This document shows, in pieces, positions 18,270-28,146 of a DNA stretch of 64,000 bases (the stretch's first letter is position 1; every line of letters starts with the position of its first letter). Under the pieces are notes generated by a model. It worked only from the letters and a program-made list of their open reading frames with translations, searched no databases and was not told where the DNA came from. Source of the stretch: an uncultured Alphaproteobacteria bacterium (lineage in GTDB: Bacteria; Pseudomonadota; Alphaproteobacteria; HIMB59; GCA-002718135); assembly GCA_902602515.1 (NCBI GenBank), contig CACKRG010000006.1, forward strand, positions 1 through 64,000, in the 5' to 3' direction. The position numbers were made by a program, and so were the translations under genes.

Positions 18270-19298
18270 ATGAAAAATAAGATTAAAGTAGCCGTTTTAG
18301 GCTCAACAGGCTATGTTGGAATGGAGTTAGTAAAAATTCTATCAAATCATTCCTACGTAGATATAAATTTTTTAGGATCGGAAACTATTCAAGGTAGTTA
18401 TTTAAGTAATATTGATAATACAAAAGAATATAATCAACTTCCTCTTTTAAAACCAAATAATAGTTTTAATGTTGAAGATAGTGATTACGTATTCTTAGCT
18501 TTACCTCATGCAGTATCAAATAAATATGTAAAAAAATATTTTAATAAAATTAATATTATAGATTTATCAGCTGACTTTAGATTAGATAAATTTGATGTTT
18601 ATAAAGAAAATTATGGCAATGAACACGAGTGCAAAGAGCATTTAAACAACTTTATTTATGGTCTTGCTGAAATAAATAGAGATAAAATATTAAATTCTAA
18701 AAATATAGCTGTGCCAGGATGTTATCCAACTTCTATTTTATTACCATTAATACCCTTAATACAAAATAAATTCATCGATACCAAGAATATAATTATAGAT
18801 TCTAAATCAGGTTATAGCGGAGCAGGAAAGAAGTTTAATTTCAATAAAATGAAATCAAAAAATGATTATAATTTTTATAATTATAATACAAATAATCACA
18901 GACATATTGCAGAAATTAAACAAGAACTTAATAAGTATAATTCGGAAAATCTAGTAAAGTTTTCATTTAACCCTCACATTCTTCCTAATTTTAGAGGTAT
19001 GATTTCTACAATTTATTGCGATCTTAATGATAGTATAAAAAAAACACATATCATAAATCTATTTCAAGATTTACAAAAAATAAACCCTTTCTTAAAATAT
19101 ATCGATAATGATGAACCTCTTGATTTTTTTTCTGTTCAAAATTCTAACTTTTGTAAACTTAAAATATTTAATCATCATAGTGAAGATAAAATTATTATAG
19201 TAAGCGCAATAGATAACTTAATCAAAGGTGCTGCAGGCCAAGCAGTACAATGTTTTAATATTGCCGAAAATATTGAAGAAACAGTATCTTTAGTATGA
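18270..19298 (+). CDS. argC: N-acetyl-gamma-glutamyl-phosphate reductase
   Basis: The 342 residues begin with an NAD(P)-binding GSTGYVGMELVKIL. The catalytic Cys151 lies in VPGCYPTSILLPLIPL, and HRHIAEI carries a conserved active-site region. It makes N-acetylglutamate semialdehyde in arginine synthesis. The rpsI-argC neighbourhood occurs in other alphaproteobacteria. Its stop overlaps the next start (ATGA). Confidence 0.95.
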   Translation: MKNKIKVAVLGSTGYVGMELVKILSNHSYVDINFLGSETIQGSYLSNIDNTKEYNQLPLLKPNNSFNVEDSDYVFLALPHAVSNKYVKKYFNKINIIDLSADFRLDKFDVYKENYGNEHECKEHLNNFIYGLAEINRDKILNSKNIAVPGCYPTSILLPLIPLIQNKFIDTKNIIIDSKSGYSGAGKKFNFNKMKSKNDYNFYNYNTNNHRHIAEIKQELNKYNSENLVKFSFNPHILPNFRGMISTIYCDLNDSIKKTHIINLFQDLQKINPFLKYIDNDEPLDFFSVQNSNFCKLKIFNHHSEDKIIIVSAIDNLIKGAAGQAVQCFNIAENIEETVSLV

Positions 19299-19480
19299 GT
19301 AAATATTTAACAATTTTTTTTTTATTTTTTTCTATCCTTTCTTGTGGATATCCTGATATTGATAATGTTCCTGATTTTAAAGATACTAAATTAAATGATG
19401 AAGAATTATTAGAATATTGTAGTATTTCTAATACTGAAAAAATTGATATAGATAAATGTATTAATGATTATAAAAGTTAA
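19295..19480 (+). CDS. Small putative lipoprotein, unknown
   Basis: The 61 residues start with a hydrophobic signal and a lipobox-like end (SILSC, Cys17), so the mature protein would be about 45 residues: an acidic Asp/Glu-rich peptide with two further cysteines (EYCSIS and DKCIND). It overlaps argC by 4 bases and precedes hom by 8 bp, so it is inside an amino-acid biosynthesis operon. I do not recognise a family. The intact coupled frame and lipobox make it likely to be real. Confidence 0.65.
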   Translation: MSKYLTIFFLFFSILSCGYPDIDNVPDFKDTKLNDEELLEYCSISNTEKIDIDKCINDYKS

Positions 19481-19488
19481 ATATTGTT

Positions 19489-20787
19489 ATGAATAAGCTT
19501 AATATTTGCATAGCGGGATTAGGAAATGTTGGATCAGCATTGATTGAAACAATTGAAGAAAATAAAAATTATTTCTCAGCTAAAACAGATGTAGAATTTA
19601 ACATCGTTGGAATATCTGCCAAAACAAAAAATAAAAAAAGAAATTTTAATATTTCAAATTATACCTGGTATGACGATCCAAGGGACATGTCTAAGGACGA
19701 TAATTGTAACATAGTTATTGAATTAATTGGTGAAGAAAAAGGGATTAGCTATGAAATAATTGAAACAGCATTAAAAAATAAAAAACATGTTGTAACAGGA
19801 AATAAAGCTTTAATAGCTAATCATGGAAAAGAATTATTTGAATTAGCCAATATTAATTCACTAGCCTTATCGTATGAAGCTGCTGTCGCAGGTGGAATTC
19901 CAATTATAAAAACAATAAAAAATTCTATTAGTTTAGATAGAATTAATAAAATTTCTGGCATTTTAAATGGAACAACAAATTACATTTTAACCAAAATGCA
20001 GCAAGATAATTTGTCCTTTGATGAAGTTCTTAAAATTGCTAAAGATAAGGGTTTTACTTCTGATCAGGAATCAAAATTAGATATTGGCGGATATGATGCA
20101 GCGCACAAGTTAACAATATTATCAACTTTATGTTTTAAATCAAAATTAGACTTTAATAATAATTATATTGAAGGAATCTCAAATATTAAAATTGAAGATA
20201 TTAATTTTGCTGAAAAATTAGGATATAAGATAAAATTAATATCTGAAGCTTGCATAATTGAAGGGAAGATTTCAAACTTTACTTCACCAAAATTGGTTTC
20301 AATGGATAATCCTTTAGCAAGTGTTGATAATGCTCTTAATGCGATTAATATTGAAACTATGCATCTAGAAAATTTATTTTTAGAGGGTGAAGGAGCAGGG
20401 GGAAAACCAACTGCCAGCTCTGTCTTATCTGATTTATATGATATATCTCAGAATGAAAAATTTGATAATTTAGGTTTTAAAATTGATAAGTTACAAAGCT
20501 TTGAAAAATATTCAGCAGAAAATGTAATTAATAGCTATTACCTAAGAATAATGACTGAAGACAAACCTGGTGTTCTCTCATCAATTACAAATTACTTCAG
20601 TGATTCTGATATATCAGTTAAAAAAATACTTCAACTTCCTGATAGTTCTGAAGTAGATAAACCAATACCGATAATAATAACTACTCATAATGTTCAGCAA
20701 GAAAAATTAAGTAATGTAATTAATAGAATTGAAAGCTTAGAATTTGTAAAAGAAACAATTACTGTTCTTGCTATTCATGATAATTAA
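19489..20787 (+). CDS. hom: Homoserine dehydrogenase
   Basis: The 432 residues show an N-terminal nucleotide-binding GLGNVGSALIE, the central AAVAGGIPIIK and SGILNGTTNYILTKM, and a C-terminal ACT domain (about 350-432; RIMTEDKPGVLSSITNYFSDSDISV). It reduces aspartate semialdehyde to homoserine for methionine and threonine; the ACT domain suggests feedback by threonine. It precedes recJ by five bases. Confidence 0.96.
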   Translation: MNKLNICIAGLGNVGSALIETIEENKNYFSAKTDVEFNIVGISAKTKNKKRNFNISNYTWYDDPRDMSKDDNCNIVIELIGEEKGISYEIIETALKNKKHVVTGNKALIANHGKELFELANINSLALSYEAAVAGGIPIIKTIKNSISLDRINKISGILNGTTNYILTKMQQDNLSFDEVLKIAKDKGFTSDQESKLDIGGYDAAHKLTILSTLCFKSKLDFNNNYIEGISNIKIEDINFAEKLGYKIKLISEACIIEGKISNFTSPKLVSMDNPLASVDNALNAINIETMHLENLFLEGEGAGGKPTASSVLSDLYDISQNEKFDNLGFKIDKLQSFEKYSAENVINSYYLRIMTEDKPGVLSSITNYFSDSDISVKKILQLPDSSEVDKPIPIIITTHNVQQEKLSNVINRIESLEFVKETITVLAIHDN

Positions 20788-20792
20788 TTAAT

Positions 20793-22538
20793 GTGAATAT
20801 TGAAAAATCACTATCTGATAAATTTTGGGAAGAAAAGCAAATAGACTTTAATCATATTCAAGCTCTTTCACAAAAAAAATCAATTTCTGAAATTTTTTCA
20901 AAACTTCTAATTTCAAGAGGTGTCTTCGAAGAAAATTATGATAATTTTATAAATCCTAATCTTTTAAATAATCTTCCTGACCCTTTTGAGCTTAAAGATA
21001 TGAAAAAAGGAATTGAAAGGTGTATTGAGGCTTTAAAAAAGAATGAAAAGATTGGAATAATCGCTGATTATGATGTTGATGGATCTACTTCTGCTTCAAT
21101 TTTATATAAATTTTTAAATAATTTTACCAATAATCTTGTTTGTAAAATACCTAATAGATTATCGGAGGGATATGGTCCGAATGTTAGGCTTATGAATGAA
21201 ATGCTTAATGAAAATATTAAACTCTTGTTTACACTCGATTGCGGTACATCAGCATTTAACTCGATTGATTTGCCTAATTATAATGGTATTGAAGTTATAG
21301 TTATAGATCATCATTTAAGTGAATTTAAACTTCCAAAAGTCCACTCCATAATTAACCCAAATCGATTTGATGAAAAAAACAATTATAAAGATTTTGCAGC
21401 AGTAGCAGTAACTTTTCTTTTTTTAATGGGCTTAAGAAAACAGTTGAGAGAATTAAAATTATTTCCAAATATAAAAGAACCAAATTTGATGTCATATTTA
21501 GACTTAGTTGCTGTTGGAACTATTTGTGATGTTGTTAATATAAATAATTATAATAGATCAATAGTTAGTAAGGGTTTGGAGCTTATTAAAAGCCGAAAAA
21601 ATAAATCAATAACAAAAATATTAGATAATTCTAATATAAATCATGAACCTACATCTATGGATATTGGTTTCATCTTAGGCCCACAAATTAATGCTGCGAG
21701 TAGAATTGATGATTCATCTTTATCTTCTAAGCTTCTTATCTCAAATGATGACTCTGAAATAGAAACTATTTCTAGAAAATTATTTTTAATTAATGAAAAA
21801 AGAAAATTAATAGAACAAAATATATTTAATGAAGCTATTGAGCAAATAAAAGATCAAGAAAATAAAAAATTTATTATTGTTTATAAAGAGAATTGGCATC
21901 AAGGAGTTTTGGGTATAGTTGCAAGTAAAATAGTAGCTCTATACAATAAACCTACATTTGTTTTTTCTTTTATTAATAATGTTGGTGTAGGTTCTGGCAG
22001 GTCTATAGATCAGATTGATGTTGGAAGTATAGTGATGGATTTAAAAGCTAACGATTTAATAGAAAAGGGCGGTGGTCATAGAATGGCAATAGGCCTCAAA
22101 ATTCATAAAAATAAATTAGAAGAAATAAATGAATTTTTAACTATGAAATTTAATTTATTTGATAGTAAACTTTTTGAAAAGAAAATATTTTATGACAGTG
22201 AAATATCTGTAAATCAAATAAACAAAGATTTTTTAGATAATTTAGAATTATTGGAACCTCACGGCAAAGGAAATGAGGAACCTCAATTTTTAATCAAAGA
22301 TATAGTAATTGATCATGTGAAAAATTTAAAAAATAAACATATTTTAATTTTTTTTAAAAATGATTTAGGTGAAAATTTAAAAGGAATATCATTTAATAGT
22401 ATAAGTACCAAGATTGGTCATTATCTTATGAAATTTAATAAATTCAAATTTCATATTTTATGCTCAATTAAAAAAGATAACTTCTCAAGTACTAACATAC
22501 CCCAGATAGTGATCCATGATGTAAAAGTAATCAATTAA
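20793..22538 (+). CDS. recJ: Single-strand-specific exonuclease RecJ
   Basis: The 581 residues begin at GTG. The DHH phosphoesterase motifs are in order: IADYDVDGSTSAS (motif I), LLFTLDCGTSA, VIVIDHHLSEF (DHH), then the DHHA1 region with GSGRSIDQIDVG and KGGGHRMAIGL. It degrades 5' single strands in recombination and mismatch repair. It is the last gene of the rplM operon, and tRNA-Glu follows 44 bases later. The hom-recJ pairing is common in alphaproteobacteria, where glpX often sits between them; glpX is absent here. Confidence 0.96.
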   Translation: MNIEKSLSDKFWEEKQIDFNHIQALSQKKSISEIFSKLLISRGVFEENYDNFINPNLLNNLPDPFELKDMKKGIERCIEALKKNEKIGIIADYDVDGSTSASILYKFLNNFTNNLVCKIPNRLSEGYGPNVRLMNEMLNENIKLLFTLDCGTSAFNSIDLPNYNGIEVIVIDHHLSEFKLPKVHSIINPNRFDEKNNYKDFAAVAVTFLFLMGLRKQLRELKLFPNIKEPNLMSYLDLVAVGTICDVVNINNYNRSIVSKGLELIKSRKNKSITKILDNSNINHEPTSMDIGFILGPQINAASRIDDSSLSSKLLISNDDSEIETISRKLFLINEKRKLIEQNIFNEAIEQIKDQENKKFIIVYKENWHQGVLGIVASKIVALYNKPTFVFSFINNVGVGSGRSIDQIDVGSIVMDLKANDLIEKGGGHRMAIGLKIHKNKLEEINEFLTMKFNLFDSKLFEKKIFYDSEISVNQINKDFLDNLELLEPHGKGNEEPQFLIKDIVIDHVKNLKNKHILIFFKNDLGENLKGISFNSISTKIGHYLMKFNKFKFHILCSIKKDNFSSTNIPQIVIHDVKVIN

Positions 22539-22582
22539 ATAATTTGAAAAAAACCCAAATATCTACTATATATCAATCACAC

Positions 22583-22657
22583 GACCCCTTCGTCTATCGG
22601 TTAGGACATCAGGTTTTCATCCTGAAAAGAGGAGTTCGATTCTCCTAGGGGTCGCCA
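22583..22657 (+). tRNA. tRNA-Glu (UUC)
   Basis: The acceptor stem GACCCCT/AGGGGTC, D-arm, anticodon stem CAGG/CCTG with loop TTTTCAT (anticodon UUC) and T-loop TTCGATT are all intact. The discriminator G is at 22654 and CCA is encoded (22655-22657). The next gene, qor, ends one base later on the other strand. Confidence 0.97.
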
Positions 22658-23644
22658 TTAAGGATTAAGTATTATAGATCCTGTCGACATCCTAGACTCT
22701 ATAAGTTTATGTGCTTCCGATGCCTCTGAAAGTTTGAACGATTTAAATATATTAGGTTTAATTTCTTTATTTTTAATTTTATCAAATAATTTTTTACTAG
22801 ACGCATCTAATTCTTTCCTATCCTTTATATAATGCATTAAAGTGGGACGAGTATAATATAAGCTTTTTGGGTTAAATGTACTATGTAAATTTACATCTCT
22901 TACCATTCCAGAAGATTGGCCAAATGAAACCATTAAACCTCTAAAATTTAAACATTTTAGAGATGTTTCAAAGGTATCTTTCCCTACAGCATCATAAACC
23001 ACACTAACAAGCTCTTTATCAGTAATATCAAGAACATTTTCATATACATCATCTTTTTTATAGTTAATTGTATACTCACAACCGTGACTTTTGGCTAATT
23101 CAGATTTTTCTTCTGTACTTACAGTACCTATCATTTTTGCATTCAACGACTTTGCCCATTGACAAGCTATTAGTCCAACACCACCAGCTGCAGCATGAAA
23201 CAAAAATTTTTCATCTTTTTTTATTTTATACAGTCTTTCAAATAAGTATTCTACTGTCATACCTTGTAATAAAATTGAAGCTGCTTCATCATTAGAAATA
23301 TGTTCAGGTATTTTAACTATTCTGTCTGCTTCAAAATCTCTTATTTCACAATACGCACCTAAGGGAGGACTAAAAGAATAGGCAACTCTATCTCCAACTT
23401 TAAATTGTTTAACATCATCTCCTACTTCAATAATATCTCCAGCTGCTTCTAGACCTGGACAAAATGGAAATTCTAATGGCAATGGATAAATTCCTGTTCG
23501 ATGATATGTATCAATAAAATTTATTCCAATAGATGTCTGTTTAATGCGAACCATTGATTTTGGTAATTTAACAGGAAGTTTGTATTCTTCATATTTTAAA
23601 ACTTCTGGCCCACCGATTTTGGTAATTACTATTCTTTTTGGCAT
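22658..23644 (-). CDS. qor: Quinone oxidoreductase (zinc-free MDR family)
   Basis: This is a 328-residue medium-chain reductase. GPEVLKYEEYKLP and PFCPGLEAAGDIIEVG start it, GDRVAYSF follows, and the NADPH-binding Rossmann turn HAAAGGVGLIACQWAK lies near 150. It lacks the catalytic zinc ligands of alcohol dehydrogenases, as QOR enzymes do. It reduces quinones with NADPH; the true substrate is not certain. It is third in irr-aacS-qor, one base after aacS. Confidence 0.93.
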   Translation of the reverse strand: MPKRIVITKIGGPEVLKYEEYKLPVKLPKSMVRIKQTSIGINFIDTYHRTGIYPLPLEFPFCPGLEAAGDIIEVGDDVKQFKVGDRVAYSFSPPLGAYCEIRDFEADRIVKIPEHISNDEAASILLQGMTVEYLFERLYKIKKDEKFLFHAAAGGVGLIACQWAKSLNAKMIGTVSTEEKSELAKSHGCEYTINYKKDDVYENVLDITDKELVSVVYDAVGKDTFETSLKCLNFRGLMVSFGQSSGMVRDVNLHSTFNPKSLYYTRPTLMHYIKDRKELDASSKKLFDKIKNKEIKPNIFKSFKLSEASEAHKLIESRMSTGSIILNP

Positions 23645-23645
23645 A

Positions 23646-25577
23646 TTAATTAATTAAATTATATATATCTTGATACTCTTTAAGGCAATGTGGATTAATA
23701 AGCATTTCTGTATTTGATATATCTTCACCATTTATTATTTTTTTAATAATCAGTTCTACAATTTTTCCACTTCTTGTTTTTGGAATTTCATATACTGAAA
23801 AGATCTTTTTGGGCACATGTTTTGGGGATAAAGAATTTTTTAAATTATATTTTATGCTATCTATAATTTTATCACTTAATTTATAATTTTTATTCATTAC
23901 TACAAAAAGTATTACTTCTGTATCGTTTCTGACTTGACGATCTACTGCTAAACTTTCCGAAATTTCATCCATATTTTCAATTACTCCATATAATTCAGCG
24001 GTTCCAATTCTTATGCCACCGGAATTTAATGTTGCATCTGATCTTCCATATATAATATATCCATTATTGATAGTTTTTTTAGAGTAATCTCCATGGCACC
24101 AAATATTTTCAAAATTTTTAAAATATGCTTCTTTATATTTTTTAAAATTCTTATCATTCCAAAAATATATTGGTTTTGAAGGAAAGCTAGATTTGCAAAC
24201 TAGTTCTCCTTTTAAATTTGTTAAACTACTACCTGCTTCATCATATATATCTACGTCCATACCAAGGCCAGCACATTGTATTTCACCACTAAAAACATCA
24301 AGTGAAGGGTTGCCTAACACAAAACATGAAACAATATCCGTACCACCACTTATAGATGCTAAATGAATATCTTTTTTAATAAACTTATATACGTATTCAA
24401 AAGACTCATTTACTAAAGGCGAACCTGTTGACGCTATTATTTCCAATTTAGGGAGATTAAATTTTTTAATTATATTAATTTTTTGATTTTTTATTGTATC
24501 TATATATTTTGCACCAGTTCCGAAGAATTTTATTTTTTCTATTTCTGCTATATCAAATAAGGTTTCATAATTTGGAATAAAGGGAGAACCATCATATAAT
24601 ACAATTGAAGCCTTTGAGGCTAGTGAAGAAACTAACCAATTCCACATCATCCAACCACAAGTTGTAAAATAAAATACTTTATCATTTTCATTTATATTAC
24701 AATGTAATTGATGTTCTTTTTTATGTTGAATTAATGAACCGCCAGCTCCATGAACTATACATTTAGGAACTCCAGTCGTGCCACTTGAATAGAGTATATA
24801 TAGAGGATGATTAAATTCAAATCTTTCAAATATCTCATTCTTATAATTTGATTTTTGAATTGAAAACCATTCAATATATTTAAAATTAACATTTAAATTT
24901 GCTTTTTCTTTTTCATAGGGGATCACAATAATTTTTTCTATACTTGAAATATTTTCTAAAATTTCAGGAACAATCTTAGTAGTATATATTTTTTTTTGGT
25001 TATAATAGTAATAATCAGATATGATTAATATTTTTGGCTCAATTTGCTTAAATCTATCAATAATTGCCCTGGCACCAAAGTCTGATGAGCATGAAGTCCA
25101 TATTGCTCCAATTTGTGATGTTGCAAGAAAAGACACTACTGTCTCAGGTAAGTTTGGAAGTATTGCAGCAATTCTATCAAATTTATAAACATTATTTTTT
25201 TTTAAAAAATATGAGAGCTTAAATACTTTTTCACGTAATTGTTTCCACGTAAGTGATTTTCTTAACTTATTTTCAGAATAAAAAATTATTGCATCAGTAT
25301 CGTTATTTTTAGATAAACAGTTTTCAGAGTAATTAATTTTGCTATTTTGAAAAAATTGACATTTAATAAATTCTTTATTGTGTAAATAAACTTTACCTTT
25401 TAATTCGCCAATTATTTTGGTGAACCTCCATATTTCATTCCAAAAATCATTTTTGTGTTCAATGCTCCATTTATGTAAATCAAAATACGAATTAAATTTT
25501 AAATTCTTTAATGTGCTAATAAATTTTGATAAATTATTATTTTTATTTGACGCGGTCCACAACTTTAAGTTGTGCAT
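23646..25577 (-). CDS. aacS: Acetoacetyl-CoA synthetase
   Basis: This AMP-forming ligase of 643 residues has an ATP loop YSSGTTGVPKCIVHGAGG, then FYFTTCGWMMWNWLVSSLA and the late GRSDATLNSGGIRIGTAELY, all matching acetoacetate-CoA ligase rather than acetyl-CoA synthetase. The C-terminal KTRSGKIVE lysine is present. It activates acetoacetate from ketone-body or polyhydroxybutyrate turnover. It follows irr by six bases. Confidence 0.93.
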   Translation of the reverse strand: MHNLKLWTASNKNNNLSKFISTLKNLKFNSYFDLHKWSIEHKNDFWNEIWRFTKIIGELKGKVYLHNKEFIKCQFFQNSKINYSENCLSKNNDTDAIIFYSENKLRKSLTWKQLREKVFKLSYFLKKNNVYKFDRIAAILPNLPETVVSFLATSQIGAIWTSCSSDFGARAIIDRFKQIEPKILIISDYYYYNQKKIYTTKIVPEILENISSIEKIIVIPYEKEKANLNVNFKYIEWFSIQKSNYKNEIFERFEFNHPLYILYSSGTTGVPKCIVHGAGGSLIQHKKEHQLHCNINENDKVFYFTTCGWMMWNWLVSSLASKASIVLYDGSPFIPNYETLFDIAEIEKIKFFGTGAKYIDTIKNQKINIIKKFNLPKLEIIASTGSPLVNESFEYVYKFIKKDIHLASISGGTDIVSCFVLGNPSLDVFSGEIQCAGLGMDVDIYDEAGSSLTNLKGELVCKSSFPSKPIYFWNDKNFKKYKEAYFKNFENIWCHGDYSKKTINNGYIIYGRSDATLNSGGIRIGTAELYGVIENMDEISESLAVDRQVRNDTEVILFVVMNKNYKLSDKIIDSIKYNLKNSLSPKHVPKKIFSVYEIPKTRSGKIVELIIKKIINGEDISNTEMLINPHCLKEYQDIYNLIN

Positions 25578-25583
25578 ATATAT

Positions 25584-26042
25584 CTAGCTCTTTTTATTGT
25601 CTTTAAGTGATCTTACTCTAACTATTACGTCAATATTATGCAAATTTAAACATGCTGGAATTGATGGTAAATCTAAATTTATATTATCAGTTGGAATATC
25701 ATGAACTTTACCCTCATCCTCAATATATAAATGATAGTGAGGCTTATTATTTGTATCATAAAGCGATTTATTTTTATCAACTACAATTTCTCTAATGAGA
25801 CCTAAGTTAGTAAATTGCTTTAGAGTATTATAAATAGTTGCCATTGAAATCTTACGGTCTTCTTTTTTTACTTCATCAAATAAGTTTTCTGCAGATATAT
25901 GACGATTACCTTTTTGAAATAAAATTTTAGCAAGAATTCTTCTTTGTTTAGTTGGGATAATACCGCTTTCTTCTATTTTTTTTAATGCTATATTGTAAGC
26001 ATTAAATGGATCATATGCTTTTGCTTTACTCTCTATTTTCAT
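25584..26042 (-). CDS. irr: Fur-family iron response regulator Irr
   Basis: The 152 residues have the Fur winged helix (PTKQRRILAKILFQKGNRHISAENLF, ISMATIYNTLKQFTNLGLI) and the Irr-type region PHYHLYIEDEGKVHDIP. Irr usually has a His-His-His or HxH haem-sensing motif; here it is His-Tyr-His. The Zn cysteines of Fur are absent. Irr controls iron and haem genes through ICE boxes in alphaproteobacteria. It leads the irr-aacS-qor operon and starts only 14 bp from a divergent hydrolase gene. The usual partner fabA/fabB is not next to it. Confidence 0.9.
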   Translation of the reverse strand: MKIESKAKAYDPFNAYNIALKKIEESGIIPTKQRRILAKILFQKGNRHISAENLFDEVKKEDRKISMATIYNTLKQFTNLGLIREIVVDKNKSLYDTNNKPHYHLYIEDEGKVHDIPTDNINLDLPSIPACLNLHNIDVIVRVRSLKDNKKS

Positions 26043-26056
26043 AAATATACTAATTT

Positions 26057-26854
26057 ATGGTTTACATTTTTTCAGCAATTTTTCTATATATTTTTTTCGG
26101 TTTGCTTCTTTATGTTCTTCAAAGACGTATACTTTTCAACACATCTGGACATCCTGGCACACCTGCTGATTACCAATTATATTCAACGAAAGAGATCCAA
26201 ATTGTAACTGAAGATAAAATAAAACTCTTAGCTTGGCTCCACTTAGGAGATAAAAAACTTCCATTATTGGTATATTTTCATGGAAATTCTTTTAATATTG
26301 GAGATAGAGCATTTAGGATTAGAAGATATATTGATCAAAATTGGAATGTAGTTCTAGTATCTTGGAGAGGATTTTCAGGTAATAAAGGAAAACCAACTGA
26401 AGAAAATTTATACAAAGATGGTGAAGCAGTATTAAAGTATATAAAAAAATATTCTAATTTTTCAAAAGATCAAATTGTCGTTTATGGAGAATCTTTAGGA
26501 TCTGGAGTAGCAATTGAATTAGCTACAAGATATAATTTTTTAAGTGTTGTTCTAGAAGCCCCATTTACTTCTATTTCTGATATTGCAAAAAAAAGATATA
26601 AAATATATCCAACAAAGTATCTTGTTAAAGACAAATTCGATAATTTAAGTAAGATTGATAAAATAAAATCTCCTTTATTAGTTGTTAGTGGAAAAAAAGA
26701 CGAAATTGTTCCCCATGACCATAGCTTAAAGCTTTTAAATAAGGCTAAAGTGAAAAAAAAAGGTGTTTTTGTTGACGAAGCAATACATAATAATCTATAC
26801 GATTTTGGCATTGATAAAGAGGTAATTGCATTTAATTTAAGATTATGGAAATAG
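26057..26854 (+). CDS. Membrane-anchored alpha/beta hydrolase
   Basis: The 265 residues start with one membrane helix (about 2-22), so the hydrolase domain should be tethered to the inner membrane. Catalytic parts visible are the oxyanion region YFHGNSFNIG, the nucleophile in YGESLGSG (Ser146), Asp in GKKDEIVPHDH and His in AIHNNLY. It resembles the ABHD13/BEM46 group, whose substrates are mostly unknown. It overlaps nhaD by 10 bases. Confidence 0.88.
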   Translation: MVYIFSAIFLYIFFGLLLYVLQRRILFNTSGHPGTPADYQLYSTKEIQIVTEDKIKLLAWLHLGDKKLPLLVYFHGNSFNIGDRAFRIRRYIDQNWNVVLVSWRGFSGNKGKPTEENLYKDGEAVLKYIKKYSNFSKDQIVVYGESLGSGVAIELATRYNFLSVVLEAPFTSISDIAKKRYKIYPTKYLVKDKFDNLSKIDKIKSPLLVVSGKKDEIVPHDHSLKLLNKAKVKKKGVFVDEAIHNNLYDFGIDKEVIAFNLRLWK

Positions 26855-28146
26855 ATTTAACAACATCATATGTAGGTATTCTTAGCCTTATAGTATTTGT
26901 ATTAGCATATGCTGTAGTTATGGCTGAAGAATTTAGTCATTTACGTAAATCTAAGCCAGTAATTATTTCTGCAGCGGTTATTTGGGCAATTATCGCTTTC
27001 CATTTTGCTTCCGATAAAGAATATGCTCATAAGATTGAATATGCTTTAGAGCATAATATTCTTGAGTTTGCTGAACTTTTTTTATTTCTTTTAGTAGCCA
27101 TGACTTATATCAATGCTCTTGAAGAGAGAAAAGTTTTTGATAATGTAAGATATCAACTTACTTCAAGAGGTTTTAGCTTTAGACAGCTCTTCATTTTTAC
27201 TGGTATTATTACTTTTTTCCTTTCACCAATTGCAGATAATTTAACAACTGCACTTGTTATGTGTTCGGTTGTAATGGCATGTGGAAAAGGTAATTCTAAA
27301 TTTATTTCTATAGGTTGTATTAATATAGTTGTTGCAGCAAATGCAGGTGGAGCTTTTAGTCCATTTGGAGACATTACTACATTAATGGTTTGGCAAGCTG
27401 GTATTGTTGAGTTTTTTACTTTCTTTAAAATATTTTTCCCATCAGTTATTAATTATATTATTCCAGCAGCTGTTATGTATTTCTTTATACCTATTGATAA
27501 ACCTCAGGTTAGTTCAGAAAAAGTTATTATTAAAAGAGGTGGAAAATTTATTATCTTTTTAGGCCTACTTACTATTTTTAGTGCTGTTAATTTTCACAAC
27601 ATTTTACACTTACCACCAATGCTAGGAATGATGTTCGGTTTAGGTCTTTTAGGAATCTATTCATTTTACTTAAAAATAACACACAATCCATCAGTGGAAG
27701 ATGAAAAGTTTGATTTTTTTAGAAAAGTTTCAAGAGCTGAATGGGATACCTTACTATTTTTCTTTGGTGTAATACTGAGTGTAGGTGGCTTAGGATTTAT
27801 TGGATATTTAACATTAGTATCGGAATTTTTATACGTTGGATTAGGTCCAACAATGGCAAATTCCATTGTAGGAGTTTTATCAGCCATTGTTGATAATATT
27901 CCAGTTATGTTTGCTGTAATTACAATGAGACCTGAAATGTCTATAGATCAATGGCTGCTTGTAACTCTTACTACTGGTGTAGGAGGTAGCTTACTATCAA
28001 TAGGTTCTGCTGCTGGTGTAGCCCTAATGGGTCAAGCAAGAGGATATTATACTTTTTTTGGACATTTAAAATGGACTCCAGTGATATTTGTAGGATATGT
28101 AGCAAGTATTTACCTTCATGTTTTAATGACTGATTTGCCTTGGTAA
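26845..28146 (+). CDS. nhaD: Na+/H+ antiporter NhaD
   Basis: This integral membrane protein of 433 residues has about 12 helices. The NhaD features are SPIADNLTTALVM near 130, NIVVAANAGGAFSPFGDITTLMVWQ near 160, and a second half with SIVGVLSAIVDNIPVMFAV and TTGVGGSLLSIGSAAGVALMG. It exports Na+ in exchange for protons, supplying the sodium gradient that TRAP and other Na+ symporters spend. Its 3' end overlaps the end of thiP by 31 bases on the opposite strand. Confidence 0.95.
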   Translation: MEIDLTTSYVGILSLIVFVLAYAVVMAEEFSHLRKSKPVIISAAVIWAIIAFHFASDKEYAHKIEYALEHNILEFAELFLFLLVAMTYINALEERKVFDNVRYQLTSRGFSFRQLFIFTGIITFFLSPIADNLTTALVMCSVVMACGKGNSKFISIGCINIVVAANAGGAFSPFGDITTLMVWQAGIVEFFTFFKIFFPSVINYIIPAAVMYFFIPIDKPQVSSEKVIIKRGGKFIIFLGLLTIFSAVNFHNILHLPPMLGMMFGLGLLGIYSFYLKITHNPSVEDEKFDFFRKVSRAEWDTLLFFFGVILSVGGLGFIGYLTLVSEFLYVGLGPTMANSIVGVLSAIVDNIPVMFAVITMRPEMSIDQWLLVTLTTGVGGSLLSIGSAAGVALMGQARGYYTFFGHLKWTPVIFVGYVASIYLHVLMTDLPW

